This document shows positions 9,678 through 19,894 of a DNA stretch of 64,000 nucleotides, piece after piece. Both the position numbers and the translations under genes were made by a program. Below the pieces are notes generated by a model. The model was not told the DNA's origin. It saw nothing but the letters and a program-made list of their open reading frames with translations, and did not search any database. The stretch spans positions 62,001 through 126,000 of the forward strand of contig JBGUEQ010000004.1 in assembly GCA_041821265.1 (NCBI GenBank), written 5' to 3'. The DNA is from Lachnotalea sp041821265 (GTDB lineage: Bacteria; Bacillota; Clostridia; Lachnospirales; Lachnospiraceae). Position 1 is the first letter of the stretch, and each line of letters opens with the position of its first letter.

Positions 9678-10025
9678 TCAAACACTTGTCAAATTTTCCT
9701 CAACACATTGGTAAACATCAATACGGAACTTCTCGTTTTCTGATAAACCGATAAATTCCCCTCCATAATATACCATTTTCTTCTCTGGTTGATCTGTTTT
9801 TCTAACAATTTTAAGAACTACTTGTATTTTCTCCTTCGTCCAGATTGTTATTTCAGAATCAAAAAAATGACCTAGTTGTAAATCCTCACATGAATAAAAT
9901 CCAATCCCTTCCCTTGATAAATCATGCACATCTACAATAAATTTCTTTTTATCTGGATTATCGCATTGCCTCAACTGAATAATTAACTCAAGGTCACTTC
10001 TTTTATATTTTCTTTTTTCAATCAT
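9678..10025 (-). CDS. PilZ domain protein, probable c-di-GMP receptor
   Basis: A 115-residue single-domain protein with both c-di-GMP binding signatures of PilZ: RKYKR (RxxxR, residues 5-9) and DLSREG (DxSxxG, residues 35-40), followed by a beta-barrel-like segment. It lies 46 bases after the queA start reading on the same strand, so co-transcription with queA is likely. The output partner cannot be inferred. Confidence 0.85.
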   Translation of the reverse strand: MIEKRKYKRSDLELIIQLRQCDNPDKKKFIVDVHDLSREGIGFYSCEDLQLGHFFDSEITIWTKEKIQVVLKIVRKTDQPEKKMVYYGGEFIGLSENEKFRIDVYQCVEENLTSV

Positions 10026-10046
10026 TCACTCATCCCCCATATTAAA

Positions 10047-11072
10047 TTATCTTATAAACATTGCATCTCCAAAGCTGAAAAAACGATATCTTTCTTTCAC
10101 CGCAATTTCATATGCATTTAAAATATTTTCTTTACCAGCTAATGCAGAAACAAGCATTAATAAAGTGGATTCTGGTAAATGAAAATTAGTAATTAATCCA
10201 TCAATTACTTTAAATGTATATCCTGGATAAATAAATATTTCAGTCCAACCTGAAGTTGACTTTACAAATCCATTCTCATCAGCAGCAGATTCCAAGGTTC
10301 TACAACTTGTAGTTCCTACCGAAATAACTCTATTTCCCCTCTTCTTTGTATTATTTATCTTTAATGCTTCAGCTTCTTCTATACAGAAAAATTCCGAATG
10401 CATATGATGCTCTAAAATATTTTCAACCTTAACCGGTCTGAAGGTTCCAAGTCCCACATGAAGTGTCACTCTTGCAATTTCTACGCCTTTAGCTTCAATT
10501 TGATCTAGTAATTCATTCGTAAAATGTAGTCCAGCTGTTGGTGCTGCTGCCGACCCTTCATGTTTGGCATATACCGTTTGATATCTATTCTTATCTTTAA
10601 GTTCGTGGGTAATGTATGGTGGTAGCGGCATCTGACCCAATTGGTCCAAAATCTCTTCAAATATACCTTCATATTCAAATTTGATTACACGATTCCCTTC
10701 TTCAACAACATCAACCACTTCTCCAACCAGCAAGCCATCACCAAAGATAATGCTGGTTCCAATTTTAGCTTTTTTACCTGGCTTTACCAATGTTTCCCAA
10801 CAATTATCTTCTCTTCTCTTTAACAACAATACTTCTATTTTACCTACGTTGCCATCTCTGTTTCCAATCAACCTTGCAGGAATAACTTTTGTATCATTAA
10901 TTACAATACAATCTCCTGGATTTAAATAATTTATAATTTCTTTAAATATATGATGTTCTATATCCCCTGTTTCTTTATTCAAAACAAGGAGTCTTGAACT
11001 TGATCTATCCTCAATGGGATCTTGTGCTATCAGCTCATGAGGTAAATCAAAGTTAAAATCTTCTAATTTCAT
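10047..11072 (-). CDS. queA: S-adenosylmethionine:tRNA ribosyltransferase-isomerase
   Basis: This enzyme makes epoxyqueuosine in tRNA from the preQ1-modified base, using S-adenosylmethionine as ribosyl donor. A longer frame opens with GTG at 11087, but the ATG at 11072 has AGGAGA at the right distance and gives the family start MKLEDFNFDLP (341 residues). PARLIGNR, AAPTAGLHFT, HVGLGTFRPV and NFHLPESTLL are strongly conserved family blocks. No tgt neighbour is present here. Confidence 0.95.
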   Translation of the reverse strand: MKLEDFNFDLPHELIAQDPIEDRSSSRLLVLNKETGDIEHHIFKEIINYLNPGDCIVINDTKVIPARLIGNRDGNVGKIEVLLLKRREDNCWETLVKPGKKAKIGTSIIFGDGLLVGEVVDVVEEGNRVIKFEYEGIFEEILDQLGQMPLPPYITHELKDKNRYQTVYAKHEGSAAAPTAGLHFTNELLDQIEAKGVEIARVTLHVGLGTFRPVKVENILEHHMHSEFFCIEEAEALKINNTKKRGNRVISVGTTSCRTLESAADENGFVKSTSGWTEIFIYPGYTFKVIDGLITNFHLPESTLLMLVSALAGKENILNAYEIAVKERYRFFSFGDAMFIR

Positions 11073-11332
11073 TATATCTCCTACCACGTAACTAATTACT
11101 TAACTATTCTTTGTTTAAGGCAAATTACACGATTCTTACCTAACATATTTTCTTATAATTCACTCTATAGTTTGTACATTAAAAACTACATTAAGTAATA
11201 TTACCGTATTTTTCTTATAATAACAACCAATATGATACATATAGCAAAAATTTTATAATATTTATATTTTTTTTATAATTGTTCTACATAATACACTTCA
11301 TGCAACTCTTGTTTATACAATTTCTATACAAC

Positions 11333-11356
11333 AAAGTGTCTGCTTGCAGACACTTT
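11333..11356. repeat. Short perfect hairpin between queA and pheT
   Basis: AAAGTGTCTG and CAGACACTTT pair around a 4-base loop. There is no good U-tract on either strand, so a classic terminator is doubtful. Confidence 0.5.
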
Positions 11357-11415
11357 CGCTATTAAGCATAGTTGTTTATACATTATGATATAGGGCATAA
11401 AAGGTATTTTTTCCC

Positions 11416-11566
11416 TAATACCAGCTGATTGTTACGCACTTTGTGCTCCCACAATCCTAAAAACATGAGAAATCCGCCCTGTTCGGGCTACTTTCTCATG
11501 TTTCAGGGTCCCAAGTCATATTTTTCATGCATGCATAAAAAACATGACCTTTTGACCCTGGTATCA
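11416..11566. repeat. Structured palindromic element abutting the pheT stop codon
   Basis: A 151-base element with imperfect terminal inverted repeats (TAATACCAG at 11416-11424, CTGGTATCA at 11558-11566). Inside are two hairpins. The first has 12-bp arms (11461-11472 and 11492-11503) with GCCC/GGGC in its loop. The second pairs CAGGGTC (11504-11510) with GACCCTG (11554-11560), extended by AAGTCAT/ATGACCTT and an ATGCATGCAT core. It could be a small non-autonomous mobile element or an intergenic repeat that also ends pheST transcription. It ends 3 bases from the pheT stop. Confidence 0.6.
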
Positions 11567-11568
11567 TT

Positions 11569-13992
11569 TTATTGTCTTAATTCAATTTCTAAATTAGCAA
11601 GCTCTTTTAATATCTTATTCATTGAAGCATTTACATCAGCATCTTCTAATGTTTTATCTTTTGCTCTAAAAGTTATAGAATAAGCTACTGATTTATAACC
11701 CTCTTTAATCTGTGACCCTTCATATATATCGAATAATTTATAACTCTCTAATATTTTTCCACCTTTGGCTTCAATAATGCTTTCCACTTGACCTACTAGA
11801 ATTTCTTTCTTCATAACCATGCTAATATCTCTGGTTACAGATGGATATTTGGCTATTCCCTCATATTTACGGTCAAAGGTAGCAGCCTCTACAATAACTG
11901 GCATATCAATCACTGCTATTGTTATACTATCTTTAATATTATAATTATCTCCAACTTCTGGATGAACTTCACCAAGATAACCGATTACTACATCTCCATA
12001 TATAATATCTGCCTGTCTTCCCGGATGTAAAAATGTTTTTTTATTGGTAGGATCATATTTTGCTTTTTGTTTCATTCCTACTTTTTCTAAAAATTCTTCT
12101 ACTACACCCTTCATTGTAAAGAAATCACCTTCACCATACATTCCTAGAGTAAACTGCATTCTTTCTTCCGGAATTTCTGTTACAGGTAACTGTTTCGGTA
12201 AATAAATATTACCAAGCTCATATAAGCGAACATCTTTATTTCGTCTGTTATAGTTGGTTGATAATGAAGTTAACATACCATTCAAAGAAACTGTTCTCAT
12301 GATACTAAAGTCTTCTCCAAGAGGATTAGAAATCACTACCGCTTTTCTCATCTCTGAATCAGCAGGTAATAATAATTTTTCAAATACCTTTGGACTTTCA
12401 AAAGCATATGTCATACTCTGACTAAAACCACAATATTCCGCAATATTTCTAGCAACTTCTTCAATTCGTAATTTGAATGGAAGTTTTCCCGTTGTTGCTT
12501 CGCCTGTTGGAAGCGTAGTTGGAATATTATCATATCCAAAAAATCTTGCAACTTCTTCTGCTAAATCTGCTGTGCAACTGATATCTTGTCTCCATGAAGG
12601 AATGATAACTTCTTTTGTACTTTCTTCATAGCCCAAATCAATATTTCCAAAATATCCAATCATAGTAGCTTCATCAATTTCAGTACCTAATAATTGATTT
12701 ATTCTATCTGCATTTAATACTACACGATTACCTTCGTGTTTATTTTCATAAATATCAACGGTTCCTCCGACTACTTCACCAGCACCTAATTCAACCACCA
12801 ACTGACAAGCTCTATCAATTGCTAGTTTTGCTGTATTAGGGTCAAGGCCTTTTTCAAACTTAGTAGAAGCCTCCGTTCTAAGTCCAACCTTTTTACCTGA
12901 TTTTCTAATATTGGTTCCATCAAAACATGCTGCTTCAAATAGCATAGTTGATACATTATCCGTAATCATTGAGTTTTCTCCACCCATGATACCTGCAATA
13001 CCAACCGCCTTCGTCCCATCACAAATCATTAAAATGGTATCATCGATTGATCTCTCTTGTCCATCTAATGTTGTGAATTTTTCATCCTTTTCACCACAGC
13101 GTACAATAATTTCTTTTCCATCAATTGTATCTAGATCATAAGCATGCATTGGCTGACCGAATTCTTCCATTACATAATTCGTGATATCTACAATATTATT
13201 GATTGGTCTTATTCCATGAGCAGCAAGTCTTCGTTGCATCCATTCTGGTGATGGAGCAATTTTAATATTCTTCACTACCTTTGCACAATATCTTCTGCAA
13301 AGCTCATTGTCTTTTACTGTTACTTTAATATAATCATTTACATCTTCATTCGTTTCTTTTACTTCTACTATTGGCGGAATGAATTTTTTACCAAATGTAG
13401 CTGCTGCTTCTCTTGCAATACCTAACACACTGAAACAATCTACTCGATTTGAAGTAATTTCGTACTCAACCACTATATCATTTAGTCCCAATGCTTCTAC
13501 TGCGTTATTACCCACGATAGCATCTTCACTAAAAATATAAATACCTTCTTGGGGTGCATTAGGGTAAAAATCTCTTGTGCTTCCTAATTCTTCAATAGAG
13601 CACATCATGCCATTTGATTCAATGCCACGAAGTTTACCCTTTTTAATCTTAATACCGTTTTCGGGTAATGCACCGCCATCGTGTCCACCGGCAACTTTTC
13701 CACCATCTAAAACAACTGGTACTTTATCACCAACTTTTATATTTGAAGCTCCCGTTACAATTTGAGTAAGCTCAGTGTTACCAACATCTACTTGGCAAAC
13801 AATTAATTTATTTGCATCTGGATGACTTTCAATTGATTTGATTTGTCCTACTATTATATGTTCAAGATTTTTATCTAAAACTTCATAGCACTCTACTTTA
13901 GTGCCCGACAAAGTCATTGCGTCCATATATTCTTGTGCATTTGTATTTAACTCGGGCACATAAGCTTTTAACCATGATAATGATGTCTTCAT
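11569..13992 (-). CDS. pheT: Phenylalanine-tRNA ligase beta subunit
   Basis: An 807-residue protein of normal length. Residues 40-150 are the tRNA-binding OB fold (VGQIKSIESHPDANKL), followed by the B3/B4 editing domain, the B5 domain, the catalytic-like core and a C-terminal anticodon-binding ferredoxin fold (YPSVTRDISMV). It forms the alpha2-beta2 enzyme with PheS, encoded 17 bases upstream, and both are controlled by the T-box leader. Confidence 0.97.
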   Translation of the reverse strand: MKTSLSWLKAYVPELNTNAQEYMDAMTLSGTKVECYEVLDKNLEHIIVGQIKSIESHPDANKLIVCQVDVGNTELTQIVTGASNIKVGDKVPVVLDGGKVAGGHDGGALPENGIKIKKGKLRGIESNGMMCSIEELGSTRDFYPNAPQEGIYIFSEDAIVGNNAVEALGLNDIVVEYEITSNRVDCFSVLGIAREAAATFGKKFIPPIVEVKETNEDVNDYIKVTVKDNELCRRYCAKVVKNIKIAPSPEWMQRRLAAHGIRPINNIVDITNYVMEEFGQPMHAYDLDTIDGKEIIVRCGEKDEKFTTLDGQERSIDDTILMICDGTKAVGIAGIMGGENSMITDNVSTMLFEAACFDGTNIRKSGKKVGLRTEASTKFEKGLDPNTAKLAIDRACQLVVELGAGEVVGGTVDIYENKHEGNRVVLNADRINQLLGTEIDEATMIGYFGNIDLGYEESTKEVIIPSWRQDISCTADLAEEVARFFGYDNIPTTLPTGEATTGKLPFKLRIEEVARNIAEYCGFSQSMTYAFESPKVFEKLLLPADSEMRKAVVISNPLGEDFSIMRTVSLNGMLTSLSTNYNRRNKDVRLYELGNIYLPKQLPVTEIPEERMQFTLGMYGEGDFFTMKGVVEEFLEKVGMKQKAKYDPTNKKTFLHPGRQADIIYGDVVIGYLGEVHPEVGDNYNIKDSITIAVIDMPVIVEAATFDRKYEGIAKYPSVTRDISMVMKKEILVGQVESIIEAKGGKILESYKLFDIYEGSQIKEGYKSVAYSITFRAKDKTLEDADVNASMNKILKELANLEIELRQ

Positions 13993-14009
13993 TTTTTATC
14001 CTCCATCTA

Positions 14010-15029
14010 CTAAAATTGTTTTAAGAAACGATAATCGTTTTCGTATAATAATCTCATGTCATCTATTTCATATTTCAATAATGCAATACGTTCTAAACCA
14101 ACACCAAATGCAAAACCTGTATATACTTCTGGATCTATCCCACTCATTTTCAGAACGTTTGGATGAACCATTCCACATCCTAGTATTTCTATCCAACCTT
14201 CACCCTTACAGAAACGACATCCTTTACCTCCGCACTTATAACAAGAAACATCTAATTCGGCACTTGGTTCGGTGAACGGAAAATAGTGTGGTCTGAATTT
14301 AACTTTCGTTTCTGGTCCAAATAACTGTTTTGCGAATTCTGCTAACGTTCCTTTTAAATCAGCAAATGTAATGTTCTTATCAATAACAAGCCCTTCAATT
14401 TGATGAAAGGATGGTGAATGAGTAGCATCTACTTCATCAGCACGAAATACTCTTCCTGGTGCAATCATTCGAATTGGCAATTCTCCTTTTTCCATAACAT
14501 GAACTTGTACTGGTGATGTTGCAGTTCTTAGAACTAAATCACTATTGATATAAAATGTATCCTGTTCGTCCTTAGCTGGATGGTTTGCTGGAATATTTAA
14601 TGCTTCAAAATTATAGTAATCGTCCTCAATTTCTGTGCCTTCTACTACTTCGTATCCCATTCCTATGAATATTCTTTCCACTTCTTCTAAAGCAATTGTA
14701 TTCGGATGTCTGTGACCTAAGGCATTCTTTTTAGCTGGAAGTGTTACGTCGATTACTTCATTTTTTAATTTTGCATCTCTAATTGCTTTTTCCATTTTAC
14801 GTTTTGTTTCGTCTAATAACTCTTCAATGGCTTGTCTCGTATCGTTCACCATTTGACCTACCATAGGTTTTTCTTCTGCCGGTACGTCTTTCATAGCTTT
14901 TAATACCGATGTAAGTTCGCCCTTTTTCCCTAAGAATAAAACTCTAACCTCATTTAATTTGTCTAATGCCTCAGATTCTTGAATTTGTCTGAATGCTTCT
15001 GCTTTAATATTTTGAAGCTTTTCCTTCAT
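14010..15029 (-). CDS. pheS: Phenylalanine-tRNA ligase alpha subunit
   Basis: A 339-residue class II synthetase subunit with an N-terminal coiled coil (1-90) and motifs 2 and 3 of the catalytic domain (RTATSPVQ, GRVFRADEVDATHSPSFHQ, GFAFGVGLERIALLKY). A Cys4 cluster (CYKCGGKGCRFC) near residue 270 is typical of many Firmicute PheS. The ATG follows GGAAGGAG. It is the first gene after the T-box. Confidence 0.97.
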   Translation of the reverse strand: MKEKLQNIKAEAFRQIQESEALDKLNEVRVLFLGKKGELTSVLKAMKDVPAEEKPMVGQMVNDTRQAIEELLDETKRKMEKAIRDAKLKNEVIDVTLPAKKNALGHRHPNTIALEEVERIFIGMGYEVVEGTEIEDDYYNFEALNIPANHPAKDEQDTFYINSDLVLRTATSPVQVHVMEKGELPIRMIAPGRVFRADEVDATHSPSFHQIEGLVIDKNITFADLKGTLAEFAKQLFGPETKVKFRPHYFPFTEPSAELDVSCYKCGGKGCRFCKGEGWIEILGCGMVHPNVLKMSGIDPEVYTGFAFGVGLERIALLKYEIDDMRLLYENDYRFLKQF

Positions 15030-15099
15030 AATAATTCTCCTTCCTATATTTACAATAGTGACACGAATAAATTATCGACATTGTTCTATTATTCGCGCA

Positions 15100-15397
15100 A
15101 AAAAAGCCCCATCCCAAAAGGGACGGAGCTAATAAATTCCGTGGTACCACCCTAATTCCTGTTAAAAAGAAACAGGCTCTCAGTATGCTTAACGCGCACA
15201 TTCGTTACTCTTTACTAAACTTCAAGAATACAACTCCAGTGGGAAATTCAATCATTATTTGAACTTAAAGAAGCTTACAGCCAATAACTTCTTCTCTCTG
15301 AAAGAAAATAATAATCTACTTGTGTATCAACACACACTTTCATAGTCTTTTATTAATTTATCTATTTAAATGTAACAATCAAGTTACTACATAGCTA
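15100..15397 (-). promoter_or_regulatory. T-box leader (Phe specifier)
   Basis: The minus strand contains the T-box core GGGTGGTACCACGG (15139-15153) and then an intrinsic terminator (GCTCCGTCCC, TTTT, GGGATGGGGC, U7; about 15100-15130). Upstream lies a long stem I region with a likely TTC (Phe) specifier in the GAATTTCCCACT stretch near 15245. Uncharged tRNA-Phe should stabilise the antiterminator and allow pheST expression. This accounts for most of the 475-base gap between pheS and the YihY gene. Confidence 0.93.
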
Positions 15398-15403
15398 TTT
15401 TTA

Positions 15404-15431
15404 ATTGTAACATAAATACAGATTGTGTCAA
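15404..15431 (-). promoter_or_regulatory. pheST promoter
   Basis: On the minus strand TTGACA (15431-15426) and TACAAT (15409-15404) are separated by 16 bases, directly upstream of the T-box leader. Confidence 0.75.
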
Positions 15432-15504
15432 GATTTTTTTGAATTTAAAGTTTTTATAATTTTACTTCTAAGGTTTTTAATTTCTTTCATTAAAATATGT
15501 TTTA

Positions 15505-16350
15505 TCACTTACTTTTACGATATTCATGGGAATCGTCAATGCTTTTAAACATAACCTGAAAATAGGAATTAATCTCTGCCCCCACCAGCATGATGTACAT
15601 GCAACCATATAACCACAGCATAATCAAAATAATAGTTGTTAGACTTCCATACATATCAGCAAATCCAGATGATAAATCAATGTATATGGAAAACCCATAT
15701 GAAAATACTGTCCAGCCAATTGCTGACATGGCTGCACCTGGAAATTGTTTCGTCTTAGTCATTTTCTTTCGTGGTATAAATTTAAACATTACCCAAAATA
15801 ACAAAGTTAATATTCCAAGTACCGCAAAATTCTTTATATCAGACAGTCTATTGGTAAGATGTGTAATAAGTGGGTACTGTCGTTCTATAAAATTTAAAAT
15901 TTTATTACCAAATACACCAATTATTAAAGATAAAATTAATGCAACTACAAACACAACCGAATAAAATGCAGCTCGTAATCTTACTACTAAATATCCATGT
16001 TCATCTTCCACTCCATTAATTGTATTGAGTGCCTGAATAATCGACATGACACCTTTTCCTGCAGACCATGCGGCAGTAATGGCTGAAATAGATAATACCG
16101 CACCTGACTTATTATATACTTCATCTATAATCGAAATTATCATTGGATCTACCGAAGAAGGCAAAATATCAACTGCAGTGGATAATAAATCTGCCTTAGT
16201 AACAGGGGTATACTTAATAAGCGTTAATAGCATCAATACAAATGGAATAAATGATAAAATAATAAAATAAGCCGTCTGTGCCGCATATGCATTTATATGA
16301 TCATCACTCATTTTCTTTAGAAATTTTCTAACTATAAGTATAAACTTCAT
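15505..16350 (-). CDS. YihY/BrkB family membrane protein
   Basis: A 281-residue integral membrane protein with about six hydrophobic helices and family features: the N-terminal D-x-H-I-N-A-Y-A-A-Q-T-A-Y-F segment, AAWSAGKGVMSI, and a G-x-YG-S-L-x-T-I block near residue 230. Members were once labelled ribonuclease BN, a name now known to belong to another protein; the actual function is not settled. An AGAGGA site precedes the ATG. Confidence 0.85.
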   Translation of the reverse strand: MKFILIVRKFLKKMSDDHINAYAAQTAYFIILSFIPFVLMLLTLIKYTPVTKADLLSTAVDILPSSVDPMIISIIDEVYNKSGAVLSISAITAAWSAGKGVMSIIQALNTINGVEDEHGYLVVRLRAAFYSVVFVVALILSLIIGVFGNKILNFIERQYPLITHLTNRLSDIKNFAVLGILTLLFWVMFKFIPRKKMTKTKQFPGAAMSAIGWTVFSYGFSIYIDLSSGFADMYGSLTTIILIMLWLYGCMYIMLVGAEINSYFQVMFKSIDDSHEYRKSK

Positions 16351-16442
16351 ATTTATCCTCTAATATCCACTCTCGTATTTTTATAACTAAGTACATAACC
16401 TAAGTATCAATGGATACTTTCTTACACTTTGTTATATATATC

Positions 16443-18701
16443 TTATTCATATATATTGTTTATAGTAACTCCACTATAAAAATATTTTAATATTTCTTCA
16501 TAATTATTATTATCCGCTGCCATAACTTTAGCCCCGTTTTGGCTCATACCAACTCCATGACCATACCCTCCACCAGTAAATTGAATCCCACTTAATTTTT
16601 TGTTATCATAAACTTCTTCCATTACGCAATAAGCGCTCGGTAACAACGAAAATCCATCAATGACACTTCCATCACTTTTTGTTACTTGCGTTGCTATTGG
16701 TGCAAGTAGATATCTTATATTATACTCTGTGAATACCTCAATGGTAGCTTTTGATCCCTCAACTATAATCGAATGCAAAACTCCACCTTCATTTCGATGA
16801 ATCACTGTAATCTTTTTTATCGTACCAATATTAGAAATATCCTTACTCTCAAATTCACCTTTTTTATTTTTGACTAAAACCAGTTCCGGATTTGCATTAT
16901 ATCTTGCAGCTAATCTATTATTCAATGTATCTGATAATGTGTCAATTGGTATTGTTGTAGTCCATCGATACCAAGGTTCATTGCATTCATATCCAGTATA
17001 AGTATTGTTTTTAATAAAATTATAAAAAACAGCTTCATCTGTTAAATCCATATCAGATTCAGTATCACCTATAAATTTAGCTTGCAAATAACTTTTGTCC
17101 TCTGCATTTTCATCTATCCATATATCACAATTTGTCGTGTGGCCACAAGACGTGGAAAAATAATAGGTATTAATCACTGTTCCATCCTTTTCAAGAACTT
17201 TACCATAGGTCTCCTTCACTGCTTGCGTACACAGCGGTGCTTCTTTTTGATTGCAATATACTTGATAGCTTACGCTATCATCAACTTGAGCGCCATACTG
17301 CGAATATGCGTTGTCTAGAATGTGATTATAAGCATAAGTTCGAGCACATACTGCCTGAGCCTTCAATGCCTCTATGCCATAGCTTTCAGGCATTTCACTA
17401 GGCACCACCATATATAAGTATTCCTCCATTGAAATTTCATTAATCACCACAAGACCACTATCACTCTTAACAATTTCAATTGATCCTCCATAAGATGGAT
17501 TTCCACAAACTCTTTGAACCGACAATAACGTGATTTCACCTGACAGAGTGTCGGGTAATATTTTAATACGATTTGCTTCCCACAAAGCACTGTTAGCATC
17601 AATTGTTACTTCTTCGTTTGCAGCGTGCTTTTCTTCTTTTTCTCCATAAAATATAGAATAATCGGTATTTCCTGTTATTACTACATTATCATGAAAAAGA
17701 CTCTCATAACCAGTACTCTTTATCAGAACTCTAATATTATCAACTACCAAATCTTTCATAACAAGACCCGCACTGATTTTACCATTTGCAACTATAAATT
17801 CTGTAACATTATAACCAACTAAAAGATCTTTTATGCCTATTTCTTCGAGTTGACCATATTCCTTATATAGTTTAAAATTTTCATCTAATGGAACAATACC
17901 ATACTCTTCAATTTCCAGTCCATTTTCTTGTATCGATAACAACTTACCGCTTATCTTGTCCCCTTTCATTTTAATTTGTTTAATTTCACCGCTACTAAAA
18001 ACAATATCTCCAATTTCAGATGACATTTCATTTTCTACCGCTCTATTATTATAATTAAAATATTTATCATCCATAAAAATAGTAAAACCATTTTCATTCC
18101 CCGAAACAAAATAAATATTATTCATTTGATACTCTTTATCTGAGCGCTCTATGACATATACAATATTATTATCAAATAAGATAACTTTACAACTTTGAAA
18201 CATATAACTTGAAATATCCTTGCTGTTACTCCATTCAAATATTCCTTTATCCGAATATATCTCATTTTCATTCAACTCATCACAATTATTATAGTCCGCT
18301 AATATAAATAATTCACTATAAGCAACTTTATTTTCGGAATCCAAACTTTCTACGATTTTGTCAAATATATTAAACCATACATCCTGTGGAACTGTTTTGT
18401 TGCCTTTAATTTTTGAATATTCATCACTTTCTTCACTCAATATTTGTAATTTATTTAATATTGTAACTATATCTTGATAAGAAAGATATTCTTCATTTGT
18501 GCTATCTAATATTTCTTTCCATTGAGATGCATCATATCCCGTAAAGGTCAACATATCCGCTACTTCTTCAATCAACATACCTTGTACTAATTCATTTGAC
18601 TTATCTTTTATGCTAACTGTAGTTATAACAATACCTAATATGATAATTCCAGCTAATATTAAAGCTATTTTAATTTTAATACGGAATTTATTATGAACCA
18701 T
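16443..18701 (-). CDS. SpoIID/LytB domain protein, membrane-anchored
   Basis: The C-terminal half (about residues 415-740) is a SpoIID/LytB domain, with EEYLYMVVPSEMP, GIEALKAQAVCARTYA, a short Cys/His patch and the terminal GGGYGHGVGMSQNGA. This domain is known as a lytic transglycosylase acting on denuded glycan strands in sporulation. The first 30 residues give one membrane helix, so the protein faces outside. The N-terminal 350 residues are not recognised. Translation likely starts at the ATG at 18701, since the upstream ATG at 18713 overlaps its GGGGGAT ribosome binding site. Confidence 0.85.
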   Translation of the reverse strand: MVHNKFRIKIKIALILAGIIILGIVITTVSIKDKSNELVQGMLIEEVADMLTFTGYDASQWKEILDSTNEEYLSYQDIVTILNKLQILSEESDEYSKIKGNKTVPQDVWFNIFDKIVESLDSENKVAYSELFILADYNNCDELNENEIYSDKGIFEWSNSKDISSYMFQSCKVILFDNNIVYVIERSDKEYQMNNIYFVSGNENGFTIFMDDKYFNYNNRAVENEMSSEIGDIVFSSGEIKQIKMKGDKISGKLLSIQENGLEIEEYGIVPLDENFKLYKEYGQLEEIGIKDLLVGYNVTEFIVANGKISAGLVMKDLVVDNIRVLIKSTGYESLFHDNVVITGNTDYSIFYGEKEEKHAANEEVTIDANSALWEANRIKILPDTLSGEITLLSVQRVCGNPSYGGSIEIVKSDSGLVVINEISMEEYLYMVVPSEMPESYGIEALKAQAVCARTYAYNHILDNAYSQYGAQVDDSVSYQVYCNQKEAPLCTQAVKETYGKVLEKDGTVINTYYFSTSCGHTTNCDIWIDENAEDKSYLQAKFIGDTESDMDLTDEAVFYNFIKNNTYTGYECNEPWYRWTTTIPIDTLSDTLNNRLAARYNANPELVLVKNKKGEFESKDISNIGTIKKITVIHRNEGGVLHSIIVEGSKATIEVFTEYNIRYLLAPIATQVTKSDGSVIDGFSLLPSAYCVMEEVYDNKKLSGIQFTGGGYGHGVGMSQNGAKVMAADNNNYEEILKYFYSGVTINNIYE

Positions 18702-18868
18702 ATTATCCCCCATACAACTATATCTTTTTATTCCTATTTCATATATCTCAATATATTAGGGTAATAAAAATAATATAACAAATTTATCTAATTCTATCAT
18801 GATAATTTGTTTTTGACAAATCAGTTCTTATTAACATTAAATGATAATCAAACAATTACGAGAGATTT

Positions 18869-18929
18869 GCATAAATTAAAAATCCTCTCTTACAATAAGA
18901 TATTATAAAAGAGGATTTTTAATTTATGC
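18869..18929. terminator. Long perfect inverted repeat after the glycosyltransferase pseudogene
   Basis: Two perfect 20-bp arms (18869-18888 and 18910-18929) with a 21-base spacer. On the minus strand it follows the pseudogene stop by about 20 bases, and A/T-rich runs lie within the stem, so it can act as a terminator. Confidence 0.6.
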
Positions 18930-18948
18930 GAATTTAATATTAAATCAT

Positions 18949-19838
18949 CTAAATAGTTTGCTTCATATCACTAATTTCACGAAATGATTTAGCAATCAGT
19001 TCAAGTTCTTCCTTCGATATTTTTTTACCAATAAGGTCTAATAGAATTTGGCTTAAATCAGATGTATTTTTTATTAAATATTTATTCTGTTTAAAATTTG
19101 GTATCAGTTTTAAAATTGTATTTTGTATTTCCATATATTTGACATATGGTACTTCATCAAATCTCAAAAAGAGCATCTTAATTCCAGTGAAATAGTATGT
19201 AATAATAAAATCATATTCTAAGGCTTCTTTATATTTTTCAAATGCACCTCTTCTAATATAATCTTCCCACTTAAGATAGTTTGCCGTTAACATGTCAAAG
19301 TGATATTCTTTATTTTTCATAAGAACAGTTGACTCACTATTAATAAAATAATGATATAAATTTTCTTCAAGAATATATACTTTATTAACATATAAATAAA
19401 AAATCGCACCCCAAAACATATCTTCATAGGCTAAATTCTCTGGAAATAAAATATTATTATCAAAAATAATTTGTCTTTTATATAATTTATCCCACACTCC
19501 CACACTAATAATATTTGATGCAATGAATTCGCTTCTTTCTTCATCGCTTTCAATCTTTATTAATGAATCTTTCTTATTTGTTTTCTTTTCATATTTTATT
19601 GTACCTCTACCGTCATCTCGAACACTTCTGCAACGTACTATATCGCAATTATATTAGATGAATAACTTTTTTCATATTGTATTAAAATATCTAATGTGCA
19701 ATCTGTTGATGCATCATTGATAAAAATCAATTCCAACTCATCCATGTGCATTGTTTGATTTATTAATGATTCTATACATCTTATTATATAATTTTCTACA
19801 TTATAACAAGGAATAATAATACTAATTAACTTTTTCAT
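18949..19838 (-). pseudogene. Family 2 glycosyltransferase, internally deleted and frameshifted
   Basis: The 5' part (from the ATG at 19838) encodes the start of a GT-A glycosyltransferase: KLISIIIPCYNVENYI and then LELIFINDASTD. It hits a stop near 19637. In the next frame, from about 19660 down, the sequence reads NCDIVRCRSVRDDG and runs through to VWDKLYKRQIIF and the C-terminal part ending at 18949. The roughly 45-50 residues normally between these parts, including the DSDDW metal-binding motif, are absent. A deletion with a frame change therefore inactivated the gene. The smaller frames at 18949-19503 and 19638-19853 are its remnants. Confidence 0.85.
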
Positions 19839-19865
19839 TATGTGTATCCTCAACTAAACTCTTTA

Positions 19866-19894
19866 AAAAAAGCAACGACGAATCGTTGCTTTTT
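19866..19894 (-). terminator. Terminator of the 6S-like RNA
   Basis: Arms AAAAAGCAACGA and TCGTTGCTTTTT with a CGAA/TTCG tetraloop. On the minus strand a run of seven T follows, ending the small RNA transcript that starts near 20123. It lies just upstream of the pseudogene start, so that gene would need its own promoter. Confidence 0.85.

Noticed and set aside
11429..11683. Plus-strand frame across the structured element and pheT end
   Set aside because: It is made of hairpin arms plus antisense pheT and has no start signal.
15004..15201. Minus-strand frame over the T-box leader
   Set aside because: It covers the T-box terminator and core, has no ribosome binding site, and the leader explains the sequence.
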